Assembly (NCBI GenBank): GCA_903878805.1 | Contig: CAIRJF010000005.1 | Span: forward strand, 1 to 55,720 | Direction: 5' to 3' | Length of the DNA stretch: 55,720 nucleotides | Source of the DNA: an uncultured Verrucomicrobia subdivision 3 bacterium | Lineage (GTDB): Bacteria; Verrucomicrobiota; Verrucomicrobiia; Limisphaerales; UBA11358 | Part shown: positions 16,003 through 24,178 of the stretch, one piece after another | How the letters are laid out: every line of letters starts with the position of its first letter | Numbering within the stretch: the stretch's first letter is position 1 | Notes under the pieces: model-generated | What the model saw: only the letters and a program-made list of their open reading frames with translations | Database searches by the model: none | Told to the model about the DNA's origin: nothing | Program-made: the position numbers and the translations under genes

Positions 16003-17805
16003 TCACGGCACGTTGCGCGGAATCGTCAGATAGGTGGTGACGAACTGGTAAAGCACGGGCGGGAAAACGAACGCCCAGCGTCCGCCGTCAAAGGTCACGG
16101 CGGCCAGCGCGGTCTGCGCCTGCGGGAGTTCCGTGCCAAAATCCACCTTCAATTTTTCACCGGACTTCAGCTCGACGGTCAGGGAAAGGTTATTCGCATC
16201 CAGCCCGAATTTTTCCGGCGCAGTGATATTGGGGGCGACCCACCCGGCGGCGGCGAGTTCGCCGAGCCGGTGCGCGGTCTCCTCGATGGCGGGTGGATTG
16301 ATAATACCCTGCGAGCCGGGCGCGAGCGACCATTTGTTGTCGCCGGTGCGAAGCAGCACACGCGTCTTGCCGTCCTGGCGCAGCGTGATCTGCGCGACGT
16401 TGGTCTCGGTGAAATTCCAGAGGCGGCGGTCGCGAAACTGCCAGCCCGTCGCATACAGGCTGGCGGGGCCGAACAGGCTGTTGAAATCCGCCGGCTTGAG
16501 CGCGTAAATAAAATCCTCGTCGCCGCGCTTGACGAGCACGCGGTCGGTTTCATTCGTGCCAAAAATCAATTGCGCCAGCACGCTGTTCGTGTCGCCCGCC
16601 GTGCCGCGCAAAATAATCTGCCGCGACGACGGCGTGAAGCCAAAGCCCTGCAAATCCGGCGCGGTGACGACGTCTTTCACAAATTCCGCGACGCGCAGGC
16701 CGCCGAGCAGCTTGAGAAAATCCTGCACGTTCGCGGCATCGGCGGAAAATTTTTCGCCCGCGACCGTCCAGCCGCCTGCATTGGTTTGTTGCAGGATGAA
16801 ATGATTTTCGCCGCGCACCTCAATCTCCGCGACCGGCGCGTTGAGTGTGAGCAGGTGCGGATCACGAAAATCATTCACCGCGCCGCGCCACGGCGCAAAA
16901 TTTTCGGCGGTGGCGGTAACGACGGTATTCCAGCCCTCGCGCCGCGCATACAGCCGTGCAGAATTGTCCGGCGTCGTTTTCCCGGCATGGATGGCGTTGG
17001 CGACATTCGTCCCCTGCCCCAGCCACACGTCGAGGTCGGCGGGCTGCAAACCATAGCTGCCGAGGTCGGCGCGCGGATCATCCGTCACAAATTGCCCGAC
17101 GCGGCCGGCCTGAAGCTGCGACAACGCGGCAGCGAGGCGCCCGCCGTCGGCCCGCGCAGACAATGGGCGGATCATACGCCAGAGCTGGTTCGTCGCGTCG
17201 CGCCGGAATTCCATGGCCTTCGCACCGTTGGTCACGACGATCCAGTCAATCGCGGAGGCGGCATCCACCAGCGCCGTGTCGCGCCATTCGTCCGCCGTGC
17301 GCGGGAGCAGTTGCAGCCAGCTTGAATCGGTCACGAACGCGCCGTCAAGGCCGACCACGCGGATGAAAACCTGGTCACCGGGCGCGGTTTTTTTGCCGAC
17401 GAGCAACTGCCAGCGCTGTTCGCCTGCAACGATGACGAGGGAGAACTGCGGATTGTCGAAACCAAATTCGGCGTCGGCATTCTGGTGGCTGCGGAATTCG
17501 GCGGCGGAAAGGCGGATGGCCGGCGTGAGTTTTTCCAGCGCGTCCGCGAGCGCCTCGATGGCAGCGGCCTGCGCGGGATACGCCAGCGGTTTTTGCAGCG
17601 CCCACGCGTGGCCGTCGCGGACGGCGGCGATTTCAAGCGCGGAAAGCGGACTGATCTGGATTGCCGTCAGATCGGCGGCGCGCAGGCCGGGCAGCAGCGT
17701 GAAGGTTTCCGGCGCGGCGGGCTGGAGAAATTTATGGCACAGCCAAACGCCCGCGAACAGCAGCGCGGCCAGCACGAACCAGATGGCGGTGGTTTTGGAT
17801 TTCAT
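16003..17805 (-). CDS. DUF4340 domain-containing membrane protein
   Basis: This 600-residue protein has a single N-terminal membrane helix (about 6-23, TAIWFVLAALLFAGVWLC). Repeated DUF4340-type segments follow, such as LTAIQISPL ... GHAWALQKPLAYPAQAAAIEALADAL, FVTDSSWLQLLPRTADEWRD and VAQITLRQDGK. The family is uncharacterised but is commonly encoded directly after Gld-type ABC transporter genes, as here. Its start overlaps the stop of the GldG-like gene (ATGA), so the two products are probably made together in similar amounts. It likely faces the periplasm and works with the GldG-like subunit. No catalytic motif is visible. Confidence 0.8.
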   Translation of the reverse strand: MKSKTTAIWFVLAALLFAGVWLCHKFLQPAAPETFTLLPGLRAADLTAIQISPLSALEIAAVRDGHAWALQKPLAYPAQAAAIEALADALEKLTPAIRLSAAEFRSHQNADAEFGFDNPQFSLVIVAGEQRWQLLVGKKTAPGDQVFIRVVGLDGAFVTDSSWLQLLPRTADEWRDTALVDAASAIDWIVVTNGAKAMEFRRDATNQLWRMIRPLSARADGGRLAAALSQLQAGRVGQFVTDDPRADLGSYGLQPADLDVWLGQGTNVANAIHAGKTTPDNSARLYARREGWNTVVTATAENFAPWRGAVNDFRDPHLLTLNAPVAEIEVRGENHFILQQTNAGGWTVAGEKFSADAANVQDFLKLLGGLRVAEFVKDVVTAPDLQGFGFTPSSRQIILRGTAGDTNSVLAQLIFGTNETDRVLVKRGDEDFIYALKPADFNSLFGPASLYATGWQFRDRRLWNFTETNVAQITLRQDGKTRVLLRTGDNKWSLAPGSQGIINPPAIEETAHRLGELAAAGWVAPNITAPEKFGLDANNLSLTVELKSGEKLKVDFGTELPQAQTALAAVTFDGGRWAFVFPPVLYQFVTTYLTIPRNVP

Positions 17806-19310
17806 TGGCGGCGCACGAGCCAGACCAGCCAGCCGAAAAACAGCACGCCGCCCGGCAGCGCGCCGAGCAGCAGCCAGTCGAGTTGCTGCGATTGTTTCCG
17901 GGTGAGCATCAGGCGGAATTCCGTGACGGGACGCGGGCTGATGCCGGCGAGCAATTCCTGCCGGTCAAGCAGCCAGTTCGCCGCGTAGTTGACGAAGTCG
18001 CGGTTCGCACCGCCCTCGATGTAATAATTGCCGAGAAAAATCGAATCGCCCGCCACGACGATGCGCGTGTTGCCACGCGGATTGGCAATGCCCGCAACGT
18101 TTTTCTGCTCGACCGCCGCCATCAACGGATAACGGCGCGGCGCGGCACTGGGATCACCTGCAAGCGTGGAATTTTCGCCGGACAGTGCCAGTTCATCTAC
18201 CTGCGGCGCGTTGGCGGGCGGGGTCTGCCAGTTCACCTTCGCAACCGGGCGCGGCAAAATCATTTGCAACGAAAACTGCGAGAGCGGCGCGGCAAAAGTT
18301 TTTGGATTGAAGTCGCGCACCTTCACGTCCTGACCCGTGATGGAATTTTGCGGATCCTTCACATAGTCGGCCAGCACATTGACGCCCCAGCGCTGCAAAA
18401 TCGGCTCCAGCCCGGTCGGACGTTCGATCGAGGCGTAGTTCAACAGCACGAGCAGCCGTCCGCCTTCCGTCAGATAGCGGTCAATCTTTTGCAGCTCGGC
18501 ATCCGCCAGCGTCGCGGTCGGCGCGGCGATGATTAGCAAATTGCAATCCATCGGCACGGACTGGCCGGCGGACAGTTCGAGGTTCGTCAACAGAATATAA
18601 TTTTGCGCGAGCGCCAGCCCGAACTTGGTGAAGCCAAACTGGCCGCTGTCCGTGAGCGACGATTCGCCGTGGCCCTGCAAAAAATACGCCTTGAACGGCT
18701 GCGCATTCGCGAGCGCGAGCAGCTTGGAGGTGAACATGATTTCGCCATTGAAGGAAACGGGCTTGTTGCGGAACTGCAGTTCCCTCTGCTTGGGATCTTC
18801 TTTCGCCGTCTGCTCCAGCTTGTGCGACACGATGGCGTCGCCGGGAACGACAATGACTTTGCCGCCGCAGTCAAAAATCACCAAATCTTTCGCCGGCGGC
18901 GAATTCGGACTGTCCGCCGCCGACGGCAGATTGTATTGCTCCTTCACCTTCGCCGCCGCGCCCGCGTCGCGGACATAATCCACGGTTCGGACGGAAATTT
19001 TTTTGTTCGCCGCGCGGTATTCGTTGAGCAGCGCGAGGATGTTCGGATAAAAATTTTCCGGGTCGCGCGTGTCGTAGTAGAGCGTGACGTCCACATGGTT
19101 CGTCACCGTGGCCAAAACCGCCAGCGTGCGCGACGACAGCGCCACGCGCGTCTGCGAACTCAAATAAAACCGGTGGAAAAACTGCGCGCCGAGGTAGTTC
19201 AGCATCGCCAGCACCGCCAGCACCAGCGCCGTGCGCAGCACCACGTCAAAGCTAATCTGCCAGCGGATTGCCGGCGAAAAGCTGGGGCGGGATTTTTTGG
19301 GGTCGCTCAT
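17802..19310 (-). CDS. GldG-like ABC transporter auxiliary protein
   Basis: This 502-residue protein has an N-terminal transmembrane helix (about 23-45, VVLRTALVLAVLAMLNYLG), a large extracytoplasmic domain and a C-terminal helix (about 476-498, LDWLLLGALPGGVLFFGWLVWLV). This is the topology of GldG/ABC_transp_aux proteins. Segments such as YFLQGHGESSLTDSG (about 213-227) and LLIIAAPTATLADAELQKIDRYLTEGG-type sequence match the family's glutamine-amidotransferase-like fold. It should associate with the upstream permease. In gliding Bacteroidota GldAFG is needed for motility, but homologues occur widely in non-gliders, so export or envelope roles are equally likely here. Confidence 0.82.
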   Translation of the reverse strand: MSDPKKSRPSFSPAIRWQISFDVVLRTALVLAVLAMLNYLGAQFFHRFYLSSQTRVALSSRTLAVLATVTNHVDVTLYYDTRDPENFYPNILALLNEYRAANKKISVRTVDYVRDAGAAAKVKEQYNLPSAADSPNSPPAKDLVIFDCGGKVIVVPGDAIVSHKLEQTAKEDPKQRELQFRNKPVSFNGEIMFTSKLLALANAQPFKAYFLQGHGESSLTDSGQFGFTKFGLALAQNYILLTNLELSAGQSVPMDCNLLIIAAPTATLADAELQKIDRYLTEGGRLLVLLNYASIERPTGLEPILQRWGVNVLADYVKDPQNSITGQDVKVRDFNPKTFAAPLSQFSLQMILPRPVAKVNWQTPPANAPQVDELALSGENSTLAGDPSAAPRRYPLMAAVEQKNVAGIANPRGNTRIVVAGDSIFLGNYYIEGGANRDFVNYAANWLLDRQELLAGISPRPVTEFRLMLTRKQSQQLDWLLLGALPGGVLFFGWLVWLVRRQ

Positions 19311-19311
19311 G

Positions 19312-20064
19312 TCATTTCCAGCGGCGGCTTTCCACCACGCGCAGTGTCAGGAACAAAAATAGGAACGTCGCGCTCGCATAAAAAATCACCGCACGCGTGT
19401 CCAACGCGCCGCGCGCAAAATCATGCATCTGGTCAAACAAATTGAAATACGCCAGCACCTGCGTCTGCCAGTGGCCGTTGACCGGCGTGGATTTCGCCAA
19501 ATAGGCCAGCGAAAACAGACTCACGCCCAGCACGAAGCTGATCATCGCCGCCGTCATCTGACTGCAGGAAATGGCCGAAGCGAGGCAACCCATTGAAAGA
19601 AAAACGCAACCCACGAGAAAAATTCCGAGATACATTCCGCTCATCGTCCCCGCGTCGAGCGCCCCGGATTGATTCGTGAAATGCTGCACGAGGAAGAGGC
19701 ACGCCAGCAGCGGCAGCCACGCGACCATGTAGAAGAAAATTGCCGCCGTGAATTTTGCCAGCACCACCTGCAAATCGCCCACCGGCGTGGTCATGAGCGT
19801 CTCAAAAGTTCCCGACGCCTTTTCCAGCGCGAACAATCGCATCGTGATCACCGGCGTCGCCAGCAGCAGGATGAGCCAGAAATAAAACGTGCCGTAAAAC
19901 ATTTCCGTCACCGGCGCGGTGAACGGGTCGTTGCCCACGCCCGCGATCAGCACCACAAAGCTCAACCCGACCAACAGCGTGATTGCCGCGATGATGACGT
20001 AGCCCGTCAGCGAAAGAAAAAACGACGCCAATTCGCGGCGCAGCAGCGTCAGGAAAATGCTCAT
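19312..20064 (-). CDS. ABC-2 type permease (GldF-like)
   Basis: This 250-residue polytopic inner-membrane protein has six predicted helices. The first begins SLTGYVIIAAITLLVGLSFVVL-like after a short amphipathic N-terminus (TLLRRELASFF), and the last is in YASATFLFLFLTLRVVESRRW. The conserved ABC-2 cytoplasmic segment ALEKASGTFETLMTTPVGDLQVVLAKF (split over about 79-105) is obvious. It would form the channel for the ATPase encoded immediately upstream. The start overlaps the ATPase stop (ATGA) and its stop is 1 base from the GldG-like start. The transported substrate is unknown. Confidence 0.88.
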   Translation of the reverse strand: MSIFLTLLRRELASFFLSLTGYVIIAAITLLVGLSFVVLIAGVGNDPFTAPVTEMFYGTFYFWLILLLATPVITMRLFALEKASGTFETLMTTPVGDLQVVLAKFTAAIFFYMVAWLPLLACLFLVQHFTNQSGALDAGTMSGMYLGIFLVGCVFLSMGCLASAISCSQMTAAMISFVLGVSLFSLAYLAKSTPVNGHWQTQVLAYFNLFDQMHDFARGALDTRAVIFYASATFLFLFLTLRVVESRRWK

Positions 20065-21011
20065 TCAACCTCCTCCGTCGTCGGCCGCGTGACCTGCATG
20101 TAAATGTCCTCCAGCGAATGCCGGCTGCGCGTCAGCTCGCGCAATGGCCAGCCGTTCACGCGCGCCAGATTATAGATCAATGGCCGTAAGTCTTCGCCGT
20201 CGCGCGGCGTCAGGGCGCAGCGAAAAAATTCACCCTCGCCCGCCGCTAGGTCGAACTGCGCCACCTCCGGCAGATTTTCCCAGACCGTCCGCAACGTCGC
20301 CAGCGGCGCGGCGATTTCCGCGATGACCTGGCTGCCGCCCGCCATCCGCCGCTGCAAATTTTCCGGCGTGTCCGACGCCAGCACCCGGCCGTCAAACATG
20401 ATCAGCACGCGCCCGCACATCATTTCCACCTCCGGCAAAATGTGCGTTGAAATCAAAACAGTATGTTTGCCCGCCAGACTTTTGATTAAAGCGCGAACGG
20501 AGCGAATCTGCTGCGGATCAAGGCCGATGGTTGGCTCGTCCAAAATAATCAGTTCCGGGTCATGCACCAGCGCGTCCGCGAGACCGACGCGCTGCTTATA
20601 GCCCTTGGAAAGCTGGCCGATGATGCGCCGGCCAACGTCCGTCAGACCGCATTGCTCCATTACCGTCGTCACCCGCTCGCGCGATTTTTTCCAACCGAGA
20701 CCTTTCAGCCGCGCGCGGAATTTCAGGTATTCGCGCACGCGCATTTCGGGATGCAGCGGATTGTTTTCCGGCATATAGCCGATGCGCCGCCGCGTCTCGT
20801 CGGAATCATGAAACACGTCGAAGCCCCCGACCTTGACCGTGCCGCTCGTCGCCGGCATGAAGCCGGAGAGCACGCGCATCGTCGTGCTTTTGCCCGCGCC
20901 GTTCGGCCCGAGCAGGCCCACGATTTCTCCGCGCGCAACCGTGAACGAAATATCGTCCACCGCCGTGCGTCCGCCCGCGTAGCGCTTCGTCAAATTGGCA
21001 ACTTCAATCAT
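20061..21011 (-). CDS. ABC transporter ATP-binding protein (GldA-like)
   Basis: This 316-residue ATPase subunit has Walker A GPNGAGKST (about 36-44), Q-loop/Pro region IGYMPENNPLHPEM (about 78-91), signature LSKGYKQR (about 134-141), Walker B LIILDEPTIGLDPQQ (about 153-167) and H-loop STHILPE (about 187-193). A C-terminal extension of about 90 residues after the nucleotide-binding domain is typical of GldA/CcmA-like ABC-2 partners. It is the first gene of the operon. The 159-base spacer upstream, shared with the divergent DUF2851 gene, should carry its promoter, but I could not pick convincing -35/-10 boxes there. Confidence 0.92.
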   Translation of the reverse strand: MIEVANLTKRYAGGRTAVDDISFTVARGEIVGLLGPNGAGKSTTMRVLSGFMPATSGTVKVGGFDVFHDSDETRRRIGYMPENNPLHPEMRVREYLKFRARLKGLGWKKSRERVTTVMEQCGLTDVGRRIIGQLSKGYKQRVGLADALVHDPELIILDEPTIGLDPQQIRSVRALIKSLAGKHTVLISTHILPEVEMMCGRVLIMFDGRVLASDTPENLQRRMAGGSQVIAEIAAPLATLRTVWENLPEVAQFDLAAGEGEFFRCALTPRDGEDLRPLIYNLARVNGWPLRELTRSRHSLEDIYMQVTRPTTEEVE

Positions 21012-21170
21012 CAGTGCGTGAGCCGTAAAAAATCTAGCGTCAGTCTAGCCGAAAAAACCTGACAACGGCTAACAAAAATTTTGGCGATTCCAGTATTAAA
21101 ACAACGAAAACGCCTTCGGCTGCGTTCAAAATAAATTGACTTAACCGCCCGCCGCACAAAAAACTGCGTC

Positions 21171-22607
21171 ATGGATTCCGGTGCGGAGAACTTTTACGCC
21201 GTCTGGCGCGAACGCCAGCGCGCCCTACCCGCGCTGCGCGACGGCGATTTCGCGCCGCTGGAAAAATTACTCCAAGCAATCTGGCAACACCAGCGACTCC
21301 TCCGCGATCAGTTGAAAACTGCCGGCGGAAAAACTTTGCGCGTGCTGCATCCCGGTTTCATGAGCGTCGAAGGCGGACCGGATTTTCGTGGCGCGGTGTT
21401 GCAGTTTGAAAACGAAATGCCGATTTCCGGCGATGTTGAAATCGACCTGCAAACCAGCGGCTGGCGCGCGCACGGACACGATAAAAATTCCAATTTCAAA
21501 AATGTCATCCTCCACGTCGTCTGGGACACACCAAATAATTCTGAATGTGTTCCTCCGATTTTGTCGTTGAAGAATGTGCTGGATGCACCACTTGCCGAAC
21601 TCGCACTCGCGTTGGAAAACGAATCCGGCCTGCCGGAAAAATTACGCGGCAAATGTTCCGCACCGCTGCGCGAACTTTCTTCAACCCAGCTCACAGAATT
21701 GTTGCAGGCAGCGGCGAAAGTGCGTTTTCAAAACAAAGCCAACGCGATTTTGGCGCGCGCAAAAAACTGCGGCTGGGAGCAAGCGTTGTGGGAAAATTTA
21801 TTTCGCGCGCTCGGCTACAAAAACAACATCTGGCCGATGCAAAATCTCGCAGAAACAAAATCGCGCTGGACGCGCGGCGCGAATTCCACCTTTGAGATTC
21901 AGGCAAGACTTCTCGGCATCAGCGGATTGTTACCGGACGATTTAACACGCGCGCAGAAAAGTTCGGACACGTTTCTGCGTCACGCCTGGGATTTTTGGTG
22001 GCGCGACCGCGATGAATTTGAAAGCTGCACCTTGCCGCGCGCGGTCTGGAAGTTTCATGGTTTGCGCCCGGCGAATCATCCCCAACGTCGGCTCGCGTTG
22101 GCAGCGCACTGGCTCGCGTCAGAAAATCTGGTTTCAAAAATTGAAAGTTGGTGCGGAGCGGAAATTCCAGACAAAAAGCTTTTGGAATCACTCCACGAAA
22201 TTTTTCAGATTGAGCGGGATGAATTCTGGTCGTGGCATTGGACTTTCAAATCCGCGCGCATGACCAAACCACAGCCGTTATTGGGCGAAGCACGCGTCAC
22301 CGATCTCGCGGTAAATGTAATTCTGCCTTGGCTCTGGATACGGGCGAAGGAAGGCGCCAATGAAAAATTGCGACTGGAAATCGAGCGGCGATTTTTTGCG
22401 TGGCCGACGGCGGAAGATAATTCCGTTCTGAAACTCGCGCGCCAACGTTTGCTCGGGACTTCAGCCGCGCGCGTTTTGAAGGGCGCAGCACAGCAACAAG
22501 GTTTGATGCAGATCGTCCGCGATTTTTGCGAACACTCGAACGCGATTTGCACGGACTGCCGGTTTCCGGAGTTGGTTGAATGTCTGAAAGCCAAAACCCA
22601 AAGTTAG
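21171..22607 (+). CDS. DUF2851 family protein
   Basis: This 478-residue protein of the uncharacterised DUF2851 family is recognised from the N-terminal block LRVLHPGFMSVEGGPDFRG (about 57-75), SGDVEIDLQTSGWRAHGH (about 87-104) and VILHVVWD (about 113-120). The C-terminus carries a cysteine/histidine cluster (CEHSNAICTDC, about 453-463) that could bind a metal. The acidic GGPDF and GDVEID residues recall nuclease-like active sites, but that is speculation. The gene stands alone between a divergent ABC operon and convergent infC, and its stop codon lies within an inverted repeat that probably terminates both transcripts. Confidence 0.8.
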   Translation: MDSGAENFYAVWRERQRALPALRDGDFAPLEKLLQAIWQHQRLLRDQLKTAGGKTLRVLHPGFMSVEGGPDFRGAVLQFENEMPISGDVEIDLQTSGWRAHGHDKNSNFKNVILHVVWDTPNNSECVPPILSLKNVLDAPLAELALALENESGLPEKLRGKCSAPLRELSSTQLTELLQAAAKVRFQNKANAILARAKNCGWEQALWENLFRALGYKNNIWPMQNLAETKSRWTRGANSTFEIQARLLGISGLLPDDLTRAQKSSDTFLRHAWDFWWRDRDEFESCTLPRAVWKFHGLRPANHPQRRLALAAHWLASENLVSKIESWCGAEIPDKKLLESLHEIFQIERDEFWSWHWTFKSARMTKPQPLLGEARVTDLAVNVILPWLWIRAKEGANEKLRLEIERRFFAWPTAEDNSVLKLARQRLLGTSAARVLKGAAQQQGLMQIVRDFCEHSNAICTDCRFPELVECLKAKTQS

Positions 22608-22629
22608 CAAATTGCGAACTTTGGGTTTT
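22593..22629. terminator. Probable bidirectional terminator (13-bp inverted repeat)
   Basis: AAAACCCAAAGTT (22593-22605) and AACTTTGGGTTTT (22617-22629) form a perfect 13-bp stem with an 11-base loop. The repeat overlaps the DUF2851 stop codon and lies between two convergent genes (DUF2851 and infC). The U-tract is only four bases, so efficiency is uncertain. Confidence 0.6.
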
Positions 22630-22647
22630 GAACGTGAAACTTGGAAC

Positions 22648-23376
22648 TTACTGAATTTCCAAACCGGCAAACGGATTTTGCAAGCCACCGGACGAAGGTT
22701 GTTCGGCAACGGGAACTTTGGGCTTCTGCGGCGCGGCTGATTTTTCCGGATGAGATTTTTTCGGCGCTTCCGCAGCGGCGGGGGGTTCGGCTCCACCTTT
22801 TTCCACTTCGCGCGGATTTTTGGCGCGTTTGCCACGCGGATGTGGGCTGATCATCAAGTTAATGGCGCGGCCAACGAGCTTGGGCTGAAAATCGGGATGA
22901 CCAAAAGGGGCGATGTCGGCGATGAATTTATTGATGACTTCGAAGCCGACTTCGGTGTGCGCCATTTCGCGACCGCGAAATTTCAAGGCGACTTTCACCT
23001 TCATGTCTTCGCAAAGAAAATCAATCGCGTGCATCAATTTGATGCCGAGATCATGCGGATCAATACGCGGGCTCAACTGCACTTCCTTGACGATGGAGGC
23101 GTGCTGATGTTTGCGCGAATCCTTTTCCTTCTTGGCAAGTTCGTAGCGAAATTTGCCGATCTCAATGATGCGGCAGACGGGCGGAACAGCGTTCGCGGAA
23201 ATTTCCACCAAGTCCACGCCGTGCTGACGCGCAAGGTTGAGCGCATCGTTCAGCGGAAACACGCCGAGTTGGTTGCCGTCTGGTCCGATCACGCGCACTT
23301 CGCGGGCGCGAATCTTGCCGTTGACGCGCATTTGCGAGGCGGCGGAGTTGTTGCGCGGGGAAAAAGGGCGACTCAA
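22648..23376 (-). CDS. infC: Translation initiation factor IF-3, TTG start and C-terminal extension
   Basis: This IF-3 has an N-domain (about 16-88, MRVNGKIRAREVRVIGPDGNQ-type opening) and a C-domain (about 95-182, KEVQLSPRIDPHDLGIK ... VALKFRGREMAH). It blocks 50S joining and proofreads the start codon on the 30S subunit. TTG at 23376 is chosen because a strong AGAGAGGG Shine-Dalgarno lies 4-5 bases upstream. The first ATG (23331) lacks one. A rare start fits known infC autoregulation by IF-3 discrimination. After the C-domain comes an extra tail of about 60 residues rich in Pro, Ala, Lys and Glu. The usual rpmI-rplT partners are absent downstream. The 250-base leader (23377-23626) shows no other supported gene. 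Confidence 0.93.
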   Translation of the reverse strand: MSRPFSPRNNSAASQMRVNGKIRAREVRVIGPDGNQLGVFPLNDALNLARQHGVDLVEISANAVPPVCRIIEIGKFRYELAKKEKDSRKHQHASIVKEVQLSPRIDPHDLGIKLMHAIDFLCEDMKVKVALKFRGREMAHTEVGFEVINKFIADIAPFGHPDFQPKLVGRAINLMISPHPRGKRAKNPREVEKGGAEPPAAAEAPKKSHPEKSAAPQKPKVPVAEQPSSGGLQNPFAGLEIQ

Positions 23377-23626
23377 GCGACCCTCTCTGGTTGGGGCTGA
23401 TTTGTGATGTGCATCAAAACTGTCGTCTGGCTAATTCTTACGATGAGGTTTTTTAAGCAATGCGCACGGCCGCCGCAAGCAAATAATCGTTACAAATTCA
23501 TGGCAAATGGCGAAACGCCGAAACGCTGCGGGCGAAATCATCCGGCCAAACCCGGCTAATCGCTATTTGAGTAGCGCAATAAATTTTGAAATTCCGGAGC
23601 GTCAAACGGTTGCGTGGTCATAAAAT

Positions 23627-24178
23627 TTAATGGTGATGGCGGAACAGACGGTTCCGGTTTTTGTAAAGATACCAGACGATGAACACATTCACGGCCAGCA
23701 GAATGGCAAGACCGGTTTTGGGATGCGCAAAAATCGGGTGATGCGTTTCCGAGTAGGGCACGCTGTGACGGACGAGTTCGTAAATTTCGATCGGTATGAA
23801 GAAGGCGGACTCGCCAATCGCCAGCCAGATGGCCCACTTCGCGCGCATCGCGAGGCCCGTGCCGCCGACAAACAAAAACAATCCGTAAAGGAACGGCACG
23901 AGTGCGGCTTTTTTTACGTTGGCCGATGTGAGCGAGTCGAGGCGCTCACCGACTGCGGTGAAGAAACGGCTTTCGGGATCGAGATGCACCCAGCGCAAAA
24001 ATCGCTCGAACAAATCCTGCAAATCACGTCCCGCCAGCGAATACACCCCCAACGCCACGAGCAGGAGCAAGATGCCCTTGATGATTTTGATGCCGACGAT
24101 TAAATACAGCGTTGGCGCGTGCTTCGGCTTCGGTTCCGGCGGCAGCGCCATCGGCAGGATTTCTTGTTCTTCACTCAT
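23627..24178 (-). CDS. DUF2127 family membrane protein
   Basis: This 183-residue integral membrane protein has about four hydrophobic helices: YLIVGIKIIKGILLLLVALGV, ALVPFLYGLFLFVGGTGLAM, WAIWLAIGESAFFIPIEIYEL and GLAILLAVNVFIVWYLY. The EIYELVRH segment after the third helix is typical of DUF2127. Function is unknown. ATG at 24178 overlaps the glyS stop (TGATG), so translation is coupled to glyS, an odd partner. A histidine-rich end (RLFRHHH) could be incidental. Confidence 0.8.
   Translation of the reverse strand: MSEEQEILPMALPPEPKPKHAPTLYLIVGIKIIKGILLLLVALGVYSLAGRDLQDLFERFLRWVHLDPESRFFTAVGERLDSLTSANVKKAALVPFLYGLFLFVGGTGLAMRAKWAIWLAIGESAFFIPIEIYELVRHSVPYSETHHPIFAHPKTGLAILLAVNVFIVWYLYKNRNRLFRHHH

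Noticed and set aside
23556-23621. A 21-codon minus-strand frame (MTTQPFDAPEFQNLLRYSNSD minus its last residue in this label) after the DUF2127 gene
   Set aside because: It begins a few bases after the DUF2127 stop but has no ribosome-binding site or recognisable family, and is too short to support without expression data.
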